From NCBI GenBank assembly GCA_963922685.1, contig CAWUJM010000028.1, forward strand, positions 1 to 23,386: a stretch of 23,386 nt of DNA, read 5' to 3'. Of this stretch, positions 7,792 to 13,401 are shown piece by piece (the first letter of the stretch is position 1; every line of letters starts with the position of its first letter). Origin of the DNA: JAHDBG01 sp963922685 (GTDB lineage: Bacteria; Pseudomonadota; Gammaproteobacteria; Chromatiales; Chromatiaceae). The notes under the pieces are model-generated. The model was not told the DNA's origin and ran no database searches. It was given only the letters and a program-made list of their open reading frames with translations. Made by a program: the position numbers and the translations under genes.

Positions 7792-8423
7792 TCCTGTTGG
7801 GGTTCCGGACCCAGTTCACTGGCCTTCAGTGTCAGCAGGGGGTTCTGTTCTCTGCTATGGCTGACCGCCTGTTGATAAGCGATCCGCGCAGCAGCCAGAT
7901 CGCCCTGATGATAGGCCAGATCACCACGCAGTTCGGCTAGCTGCGCGACAAACGATGCTTCGTCAGCTGCCTGTAAAACTTGTTCTGCTGCCTGCCAGGC
8001 CTGCAACTCTATCAGCAACTCAGTCAACTGGACCCGGATCGCCTGTTGCAATACGGGTTCACCCGCTGTCGTCAGGGCGCGTTCCAGCCATGACCGCGCA
8101 CCGGCCTTATCGCCCTGCTGGTACATGGCCCGCGCCGCCTGACGTGCCGCCAGCACCGCATACACAGTTCCGGGATAATCCTGCAGGATCTGATCGGCAC
8201 CCGCCGTGATCGCAGTCATCTCCCCGGCTTCAACCACCTGCTGCAACGCAGCGAACTGATCTGACGCCGCCATGCCCTGATGCAGCTGATGGCTCTGCCA
8301 GGCCTGCCAGCCCACCAGCAGGCCGACTCCGACCATCACACCGATAATGACTGGCCTGGCGTTTTTCTGCCACCACTGCCGGATTGCGGCAATCTGATCA
8401 GCGTCGTTGTGGTAAGTTGCCAT
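7788..8423 (-). CDS. yfgM: YfgM, ancillary SecYEG translocon subunit
   Basis: Inner-membrane protein with a periplasmic TPR-like domain; in E. coli it associates with SecYEG and the chaperone PpiD and hands over secreted proteins. Its 211 residues fit the family. There is a short cytosolic N-terminus (1-22), one membrane segment at about 24-42 (PVIIGVMVGVGLLVGW), and then Ala/Gln-rich TPR-like helices to the end, with AARQAARAMYQQGDKAGARSW-like repeats near the middle. The ATG at 8423 follows the hslU stop by two bases, and the stop overlaps the bamB start. The position in front of bamB-der is the standard one, so the assignment is firm although sequence conservation in this family is low. 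Confidence 0.92.
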   Translation of the reverse strand: MATYHNDADQIAAIRQWWQKNARPVIIGVMVGVGLLVGWQAWQSHQLHQGMAASDQFAALQQVVEAGEMTAITAGADQILQDYPGTVYAVLAARQAARAMYQQGDKAGARSWLERALTTAGEPVLQQAIRVQLTELLIELQAWQAAEQVLQAADEASFVAQLAELRGDLAYHQGDLAAARIAYQQAVSHSREQNPLLTLKASELGPEPQQE

Positions 8424-8425
8424 GA

Positions 8426-9802
8426 TTACAGAATATATCGGGTCAGGTCTTCATTATCCAGCAAAGCGCTGAGATGCTGATTCACATAGTCTGCATCCAC
8501 CAGTACTTCCCGACCTTCCTGTGTCGGGGCGTGGAACGATACTTCTTCTAACAATCGTTCCATCACGGTATGCAAGCGGCGTGCACCGATATTTTCAGTC
8601 GTTTCGTTCACGTGCCAGGCAATATCCGCAATCCGCTGGATACCACTGTCATCAAATGCCAGAGTAAATTCTTCTGTTGCGAGTAAGGCGGTATATTGTT
8701 CGGTCAGCGACGCATCCGGCTCGGTCAGGATACGCACAAAGTCTTCGCTGCTGAGTGCACCCAGTTCCACCCGGATCGGGAGCCGCCCCTGCAGTTCCGG
8801 GATCAGGTCAGACGGCTTGCTCAGATGGAAGGCACCGGAGGCAATGAACAGGATATGATCTGTCCTGACTGAACCAAATTTGGTGGATACGGTACATCCC
8901 TCTACCAGCGGCAACAGATCGCGCTGTACGCCTTCACGTGAAATATCAGCACCCCGTCCTTCACTATTGCTGGCAACCTTATCGATTTCATCAATAAAGA
9001 CGATGCCATGCTGTTCCACCCGTTCGATCGCCCGCAGGCGCAGATCTTCTTCGTTAATGCGCTTTTGTGCTTCTTCATCTGTCAACAGCTTGAGTGCATC
9101 CTTCACGCGCAGTTTGCGCTTTTTGCTGCGTTCGGACCCCATATTCTGAAACAGACCCTGCAGCTGGCTGGTCATCTCTTCCATACCGGGCGGGCCAACG
9201 ATCTCAACACCGACCGGCAGTCCACTGGTTTCAACATCAACCTCTTTATTATCCAGTTTTCCTTCATGCAACATTTTGCGGAATTTTTCCCGCGTACTTC
9301 TGTTGCGTCTGGGTGGTGTTGGCATGTCATCTTCGTCTTCATCATCATGCTGGTCCGGTGCTTCCCGGTTGTCGCGGGTTTTGCGCGGCACCGGTAATAA
9401 TACATCCAGAATGCGTTCTTCAGCCGAGGCAGCGGCAGCATCGTGCACCTTATCCACTTCTATCTCGCGTGTCATCTTGACCGCACTGTTGGCCAGATCG
9501 CGGATAATGGAATCAACTTCCCGCCCGACATAACCGACTTCGGTGAACTTGGTTGCCTCAACCTTGATAAAGGGTGCCTGCGCCAGTTTTGCCAGACGGC
9601 GCGCAATCTCGGTCTTACCAACACCGGTCGGGCCGATCATCAGGATATTTTTCGGCGTGATCTCATCACGTAATTCGTCTGCCACCTGGCTGCGCCGCCA
9701 GCGATTGCGTAATGCAATCGCGACCGCACGCTTGGCGTCTTTCTGGCCGATAATATGTTTGTCCAGCTCCTGGACGATGACTTCAGGGGTAAAATCAGAC
9801 AT
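8426..9802 (-). CDS. hslU: HslU ATPase subunit of the HslVU protease
   Basis: AAA+ unfoldase that feeds substrates into the HslV peptidase; cytosolic. At 458 residues (E. coli 443) it has Walker A GPTGVGKT (58-65), the pore-loop GYVGRE (90-95), Walker B VFIDEID (268-274) and the C-terminal LTRYIL, whose last residues dock into HslV. The I-domain (about 110-245) carries an acidic insert DDEDEDD near 153-159, which accounts for the extra length. The frame is open for 52 further codons upstream, but these overlap hslV and lack family similarity. The ATG at 9802 (MSDFTPEVIVQEL) matches the family N-terminus and overlaps the hslV end by 8 bases. Confidence 0.96.
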   Translation of the reverse strand: MSDFTPEVIVQELDKHIIGQKDAKRAVAIALRNRWRRSQVADELRDEITPKNILMIGPTGVGKTEIARRLAKLAQAPFIKVEATKFTEVGYVGREVDSIIRDLANSAVKMTREIEVDKVHDAAAASAEERILDVLLPVPRKTRDNREAPDQHDDEDEDDMPTPPRRNRSTREKFRKMLHEGKLDNKEVDVETSGLPVGVEIVGPPGMEEMTSQLQGLFQNMGSERSKKRKLRVKDALKLLTDEEAQKRINEEDLRLRAIERVEQHGIVFIDEIDKVASNSEGRGADISREGVQRDLLPLVEGCTVSTKFGSVRTDHILFIASGAFHLSKPSDLIPELQGRLPIRVELGALSSEDFVRILTEPDASLTEQYTALLATEEFTLAFDDSGIQRIADIAWHVNETTENIGARRLHTVMERLLEEVSFHAPTQEGREVLVDADYVNQHLSALLDNEDLTRYIL

Positions 9803-10340
9803 GAGATTCCAGTTCTTTAATAACCAGGTTATGGTTTGTGTAGACACAGACGTCGGCTGCAATATGCAGGCTTTTTTCAACAACATCACGCGCAGACAGT
9901 TCGGTATTGTCCAGCAGTGCCCGGGCTGCTGACTGCGCAAACGCACCACCGGAACCAATCGCCATCAGGCTGTCTTCCGGCTCTATCACATCGCCGTTAC
10001 CGGTCAGTATCAGCGAGGCCTGCTTATCAGCAACCAGCAACAAGGCCTCCAGGCGGCGTAACATACGGTCAGTACGCCAGTCCTTCGCCAGTTCCACCGC
10101 TGCCCGCATCAGATGACCTGAATGCTTTTCCAGTTTGCCTTCAAACCGTTCAAATAATGTGAACGCATCCGCAGTCGCACCGGCAAAACCTGCCAGCACC
10201 TTGCCTTTATATAACAGGCGTACCTTACGGGCATTGCCCTTCATCACGGTGTTGCCCAGTGATACCTGGCCATCACCACCGATAACGATTCTGCCACCAC
10301 GCCGGACGGACAGAATGGTTGTTGCATGTAAATCGTGCAC
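9795..10340 (-). CDS. hslV: HslV peptidase subunit of the HslVU protease
   Basis: Proteasome-like threonine peptidase that forms the core of HslVU and degrades misfolded and regulatory proteins. Motifs are TTILSVRR, VIGGDGQVSLGNTVMKGNARK, GFAGATADAFTLFERFE, DWRTDRMLRRLEALLLVAD, IGSGGAFAQSAARAL and a YTNHN end. I place the start at GTG (10340-10338), with AGGTGG about 10 bases upstream, giving 181 residues: a leader MHDLHA and then the catalytic Thr7 exposed after processing. The extended frame to 10403 has no family similarity. The HATT leader resembles Xanthomonas HslV rather than E. coli, where Thr directly follows Met. It is the first gene of the operon and is probably heat-shock controlled (see 10415-10442). 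Confidence 0.92.
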   Translation of the reverse strand: MHDLHATTILSVRRGGRIVIGGDGQVSLGNTVMKGNARKVRLLYKGKVLAGFAGATADAFTLFERFEGKLEKHSGHLMRAAVELAKDWRTDRMLRRLEALLLVADKQASLILTGNGDVIEPEDSLMAIGSGGAFAQSAARALLDNTELSARDVVEKSLHIAADVCVYTNHNLVIKELESHV

Positions 10341-10380
10341 GCTGCAATTTCCACCTGAGAAAAGGTTTGCCCCGCAGCAC

Positions 10381-10393
10381 ACGGCTTTGCCGT
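10381..10393 (-). promoter_or_regulatory. Small hairpin in the hslV leader
   Basis: ACGGC-TTT-GCCGT, a perfect 5-bp stem with a 3-nt loop between the candidate promoter and the hslV start. It could stabilise the leader RNA, as the 5' hairpin does in E. coli hslVU; this is inference. Confidence 0.3.
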
Positions 10394-10414
10394 CACACTG
10401 CATAAATCCCGGAT

Positions 10415-10442
10415 AGTATGGGCGTCCTCAGCAATAAACAAG
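10415..10442 (-). promoter_or_regulatory. Candidate sigma-32 (RpoH) heat-shock promoter of hslVU
   Basis: On the minus strand, CCCTTGTTT contains the -35-like CTTGTTT at 10442-10436. After 13 bases comes CCCATACT (10422-10415), close to the sigma-32 consensus CCCTTGAA-N13/14-CCCCATNT. It lies about 75 bases upstream of the hslV start. HslVU is a classic heat-shock operon in E. coli, which fits. The assignment is by eye only. Confidence 0.5.
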
Positions 10443-10496
10443 GGCAGGCGATATAAAAAACAGTGTGGCCTGAATTTAGTTTATTCACCAATACCA

Positions 10497-10605
10497 GCGT
10501 CATCCGGTCATGGCCCTCCGAGGTACGCCATACACCTATCCATAGGGGCTCGGCTGCGGCCATCCAGGCCGCAGACGCCCTCGGAGGGCGGGCTCGGGGC
10601 GCCCC
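10497..10605 (+). repeat. Structured hairpin repeat, copy A
   Basis: The core is 10524-10578 (55 nt). The arms pair over 11 bp next to the core (10513-10523 with 10579-10589). The outer left arm keeps the repeat's GCGTCATCCGGTCATGG pattern, but the outer right arm has lost complementarity, so this copy is partly decayed. Inside the core, CCTA-TCCA-TAGG and CTGCGGCC-ATCCA-GGCCGCAG form two perfect hairpins. The R2 module follows at 10601. Confidence 0.85.
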
Positions 10606-10631
10606 TTCAGGTACGATGTTACAACCACCTG
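10601..10631 (+). repeat. R2 flank module beside copy A
   Basis: The sequence begins GCCCCTTCAGGTACGATG and ends ACAACCACCTG. It is almost identical to 22196-22226 (plus) and to 13216-13246 (minus), and weaker relatives lie outside copies B, D and E. It always stands on the same side of the hairpin core. Confidence 0.75.
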
Positions 10632-10657
10632 TATCACTGCTCTCAGAATGATACCGT

Positions 10658-10686
10658 GTCATTCCGCACACAGCTGCAGAATCCAT
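10658..10686 (+). repeat. Degenerate R4 module (GTCATTC...AGAATCC type)
   Basis: GTCATTCCGCACACAGCTGC followed by AGAATCC matches a shortened form of the hairpin at 22294-22336 and 13121-13163. It is preceded by R2 as in those places, so it belongs to the composite repeat. Confidence 0.5.
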
Positions 10687-10710
10687 AGCCTGGAGCAGAT
10701 GAAGTAAATA

Positions 10711-10740
10711 TCCTCCGGCAAAGCCGGAGGCTTTATTTTG
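10711..10740 (+). terminator. Strong hairpin with T-rich tail, plus strand
   Basis: CCTCCGGC (10712-10719)-AAA-GCCGGAGG (10723-10730) followed by CTTTATTTTG: an 8-bp GC-rich stem and a T-rich tail that looks like an intrinsic terminator for plus-strand transcripts. No plus-strand gene lies upstream, so it either ends a small RNA reading through copy A or belongs to a decayed mobile-element end. On the minus strand the tail is less suitable. Confidence 0.55.
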
Positions 10741-10743
10741 TGA

Positions 10744-10801
10744 ACCGCTCAAAGCGGTGTGTAAACGGTGCTATCGCACCTTGAGCCCCCTGAAGTGGGC
10801 T
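10744..10801 (+). repeat. Run of three further small hairpins
   Basis: ACCGCT-CAA-AGCGGT (10744-10758), GGTGC-TATC-GCACC (10767-10780) and AGCCC-N8-GGGCT (10784-10801). With the terminator-like stem just before, four hairpins stand in 90 bases. Such hairpin strings occur at the ends of IS200/IS605-type elements and in structured small RNAs; I cannot tell which applies. Confidence 0.5.
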
Positions 10802-11170
10802 ACACTATACTATGTTTGAGTTTCAGATAAACATGGTATCAACCAGCCGTTTTCTAGTGACGGACGATAGTCGCATCACTATATAAATATAGTCATACAA
10901 ACATCCCTGCATCCAAACTTCCGGGTAACACAAATTTTGTTAATAGGGGCATATGCGCTAGCGGCGGCTGATGTTCCAGGATACTCGCCTCCAGCTCCGG
11001 CAACATGGCACCATCCATCAGTGTATAAGTCTGCCCTGACCGGCACAGGCGTGTTGCAGAGCCTGGTAGCATTCGGGAATGGCAGGCGGTGGGGTCATGG
11101 GCATGTGGATAATCGGTGATAAAGGGTGTACTACACTGCACCTTCTGTCCACTGACCAGACTCCGCAGGA
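10802..11170. other. Gene-free stretch downstream of asnO
   Basis: There is a 16-base AT-rich palindrome ACTATATAAATATAGT at 10878-10893. A minus-strand open frame of 108 codons spans 10893-11219 but runs into asnO in another frame and shows no family resemblance. I see no gene, terminator or RNA I can support. The N-acetylglutaminylglutamine synthetase gene that often neighbours asnO is not here. Confidence 0.5.
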
Positions 11171-12934
11171 TCAAAGATGATGGCTTTGCAGCCAGTGTTC
11201 CAGCAACGCCAGCTGCCACAGTTTGCTACCCTGAATGCGGGTATGGTGCTGATCCGGCGCATCCAGCAGCCGGTCGATATAGTCGCGGCTGAATACACCA
11301 CGTTCACGACAGGCCCGGGCATTCAGGACGTCCCGCATAGCCGCCAGAAAGGGGCCACGCACATATTTCAGCGCCGGCATCGGGAAATAGCCTTTGGGCC
11401 GGTCAATCACTGCATCCGGAATCAACCCGCGTGCAATCTGCTTCAGCAGATGTTTGCCGCCGGACGCCAGTCTGAGCTGTGCCGGACATTGTGTGGCCAG
11501 TTCAACCAGATGGTGGTCCAGAAAGGGTACCCGCGCCTCCAGCCCCCAGGCCATGGTCATGTTGTCCACCCGCCGCACCGGATCGTCCACAATCAGGGTG
11601 GTCACATCCAGTTTGAGTACTGCATCCATAAAGTCGTCAGCATGCGCCAGCTGGCAGGCCAGATAGTCACTGGTAACATCCGGTCCGTGATAGGCCGGCA
11701 TGAGCAGCTGCATCAGTTCGGCATGATCCCGGTCAACATAATGACGCCGGAACCGATCCAGCCGACTGCCTCTGGTGTCTGCCTGCATCCGGGGATACCA
11801 GAAATAACCGCCGAACACTTCGTCTGCACCCTGGCCGGACTGCACCACCCGGCTGTGTTGTGATACCTGTTCTGCCAGCAGGTAAAAGGCAACGGCATCC
11901 TGGCCGAACATCGGTTCAGCCATCGCCGCGATAGCTGCAGGCAATCGTTGCAGCACCTGATCGTTCGGTATCACCAGTTTGTGATGTTGTGTCTGGTAGC
12001 GCGCGACGATCTGATCTGAATATTCAAATTCGCTGCCCCGTTCTTCCGGCTGGTCTTCAAAGCCGATCGAATAGGTCGGTATCTGTGTCGCCCCGCTGAG
12101 GGCCAGTAAGGCGACTAACAGGCTCGAATCCAGTCCGCCCGACAACAGGACACCAACCGGCACATCCGCGACTGTATACCGTTTACGCACAGCGGTCAGC
12201 AGGGCGTACCGGATCGCTTCGATCCATTCCGGTTCGGTTCTGGCCGGGTCGGTGCGCTGTGCATCCAGTGTCCAGTAACGCTGTGTCTGCACACTACCGT
12301 CTGCTGTGAGCAGCAGGCTGTGTGCCGGTTCCAGTTTGCGAATACCACGCAATATCGTGTGGGGTGCCGGCACCACCCCGTGCAGACTGTATTGAAAATG
12401 CAACCCGACCGGATCCAGCCGGGTGTCTACCTCGCCCGCTGCCAGGAGTGCCTGCGTACTGGAGGCAAACCGGAAGTGACTGGTGGTATCGACATAATAA
12501 AATGGCTTGATGCCAAACCGGTCACGTGCCGCAAACAGGCTTTGTTGCGTGGCATCCCACAAAGCAAACGCAAACATTCCTTCCAGATGCCGCGGACAGT
12601 CTGTACCCCATTCGCGGTAGGCCTTCAGGATGACTTCTGTATCTCCGTGACTGACAAAGGTATGCCCCCTGCCCTGCAGCTCCGCCCGCAATGTACGATA
12701 GTTATAGATCGCACCGTTGAATACCAGGCACAGCGCACCGTCCGTCATCGGCTGGTGCGATTGTGCACTCAGGTCAATAATCGCCAGACGTCGATGGCCC
12801 AGTGCGACCTGGTGCTGACACCAGGTACCCTGGTCATCCGGCCCGCGTCGTGCCAGATGCGCCAGCATCCTGTGTATCGTTGCAACTGAGGCGCTCTGCC
12901 CATCGCGACGTAATTCACCGCTGATTCCGCACAT
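11171..12934 (-). CDS. asnO: N-acetylglutaminylglutamine amidotransferase (AsnO type, class II)
   Basis: Asparagine-synthetase-like enzyme that amidates N-acetylglutaminylglutamine to NAGGN, an osmoprotective dipeptide. In the 587 residues, Cys2 (MCGISGE) is the class II glutaminase nucleophile, followed by RRGPDDQG, LGHRRLAIIDLS and VFNGAIYNY. The ATP-pyrophosphatase loop SGGLDS is at 265-270. Later marks shared with known NAGGN amidotransferases are VVQSGQGADEVFGGYFWYP, VDDPVRRVDNMTMAWGLEAR and VIDRPKGYFP(M)PALK. The ATG at 12934 is fixed by the need for Cys2; the frame is open further upstream only because it runs through repeat copy B. Its usual partner, the NAGG synthetase gene, is not adjacent. 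General asparagine synthesis is the alternative role. Confidence 0.85.
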   Translation of the reverse strand: MCGISGELRRDGQSASVATIHRMLAHLARRGPDDQGTWCQHQVALGHRRLAIIDLSAQSHQPMTDGALCLVFNGAIYNYRTLRAELQGRGHTFVSHGDTEVILKAYREWGTDCPRHLEGMFAFALWDATQQSLFAARDRFGIKPFYYVDTTSHFRFASSTQALLAAGEVDTRLDPVGLHFQYSLHGVVPAPHTILRGIRKLEPAHSLLLTADGSVQTQRYWTLDAQRTDPARTEPEWIEAIRYALLTAVRKRYTVADVPVGVLLSGGLDSSLLVALLALSGATQIPTYSIGFEDQPEERGSEFEYSDQIVARYQTQHHKLVIPNDQVLQRLPAAIAAMAEPMFGQDAVAFYLLAEQVSQHSRVVQSGQGADEVFGGYFWYPRMQADTRGSRLDRFRRHYVDRDHAELMQLLMPAYHGPDVTSDYLACQLAHADDFMDAVLKLDVTTLIVDDPVRRVDNMTMAWGLEARVPFLDHHLVELATQCPAQLRLASGGKHLLKQIARGLIPDAVIDRPKGYFPMPALKYVRGPFLAAMRDVLNARACRERGVFSRDYIDRLLDAPDQHHTRIQGSKLWQLALLEHWLQSHHL

Positions 12935-12972
12935 AGTATCTGTATTCCCTGATATGGTGGTCCTCAGTACCA

Positions 12973-13081
12973 GCGTTATCCGGATCTGGCTCTCTGAGGT
13001 ACGCCATAAACCCATCCGTGGGGGCTCGGCTGCGGCCATCCGGGCGGCAGAAGCCCTCAGAGAGCCAGATCCGAATAACGC
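12973..13081 (+). repeat. Structured hairpin repeat, copy B
   Basis: The core is 13000-13054 (55 nt). The arms 12973-12999 and 13055-13081 are complementary over 27 bp with one mismatch. Core hairpins are CCCA-TCCG-TGGG and CTGCGGCC-ATCCG-GGCGGCAG (one mismatch). It lies only about 40 bases upstream of the asnO start and so may sit in the asnO leader RNA or promoter. Confidence 0.9.
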
Positions 13082-13111
13082 CTTTCAGTACAGTGGCACA
13101 ACCATCCTGGT
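13082..13111 (+). repeat. Divergent R2 module beside copy B
   Basis: CTTTCAGTACAGTGGCACAA followed by CCATCCTGG aligns with the R2 modules beside A and C and very well with the flank of copy D. It is the same side of the core as in the other copies. Confidence 0.55.
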
Positions 13112-13120
13112 CGCTACTAT

Positions 13121-13163
13121 CAGGTGGATTCTGCGACTGCAGCTTCGCTGCGCGCAGAATGAC
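13121..13163 (-). repeat. R4 hairpin module belonging to copy C
   Basis: On the minus strand this reads GTCATTCTGCGCGCAGCGAA, continues with GCTGCAGTCGCAGAATCC and ends CACCTG. ATTCTGCG pairs with CGCAGAAT. It is nearly identical to 22294-22336. GTCATT(C/G)...-type hairpins of this look are common in bacterial intergenic DNA. Confidence 0.7.
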
Positions 13164-13215
13164 AACATACCAGATCGCAAACAGATTCTGAGGTACTGGT
13201 GGTGCCTACTTGAAA

Positions 13216-13244
13216 CAGGTGGTTGTAACACCGTACCTGAAGGG
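13216..13244 (-). repeat. R2 flank module beside copy C
   Basis: The reverse complement of the module at 10601-10631 with one or two changes (GGTGTTACAACC in place of GATGTTACAACC). It directly abuts the arm of copy C. Confidence 0.75.
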
Positions 13245-13351
13245 GCATGATCCGGGGTTGTTCTCCGAGGGCGTCTGCGGCCCGGACGGCCGCAGCCGAG
13301 CCCCCACGGATGGGTTTATGGCGTACCTCGGAGAACAACCCCGGATCATGC
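13245..13351 (-). repeat. Structured hairpin repeat, copy C (inverted, perfect 26-bp stem)
   Basis: The core is 13271-13325 (55 nt, reverse orientation relative to A, B and E). The arms 13245-13270 and 13326-13351 are perfectly complementary over 26 bp. The middle of this arm (GGGGTTGTT) differs from every other copy, yet both sides agree. Core hairpins: CCCA-TCCG-TGGG and CTGCGGCC-GTCCG-GGCCGCAG, both perfect. It lies 33 bases beyond the stop of the dynamin-like gene and could act on the end of its transcript. Confidence 0.92.
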
Positions 13352-13381
13352 TTAAGTTTCGTGGCTTTGGCATACCAGCCC

Positions 13382-13401
13382 AGATCAGTCTGAATCTCGC
13401 C
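13382..13401 (-). repeat. Weak R3 module overlapping the end of the GTPase gene
   Basis: The minus-strand sequence GGCGAGATTCAGACTGATCT resembles R3 (GCGATTCAGACTGATGT). It lies 31 bases outside the arm of copy C, the same spacing as R3 beside copy F. It overlaps the final codons and stop of the dynamin-like gene, so that gene's last residues may be derived from repeat DNA. Confidence 0.45.

Noticed and set aside
7223..7864. Long plus-strand frames opposite bamB, and similar ones opposite tilS, hslU and der
   Set aside because: They are antisense shadows of well-supported genes with no family resemblance.
9803..9958. A 52-residue N-terminal extension of hslU
   Set aside because: It overlaps hslV in another frame, has no family similarity, and the internal Met gives the standard HslU start.
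10893..11219. A 108-codon minus-strand frame as a gene
   Set aside because: It overlaps asnO in another frame, has no recognisable family or ribosome site, and its composition looks like chance.
12935..13039. A 35-residue N-terminal extension of the amidotransferase
   Set aside because: It is encoded by repeat copy B, and class II amidotransferases need Cys directly after the initiating Met.
12973..13351. The hairpins as integron attC sites
   Set aside because: The outer ends read GCGTTAT...ATAACGC, the reverse polarity of the attC RYYYAAC...GTTRRRY pattern, and no integrase or cassette array is present.
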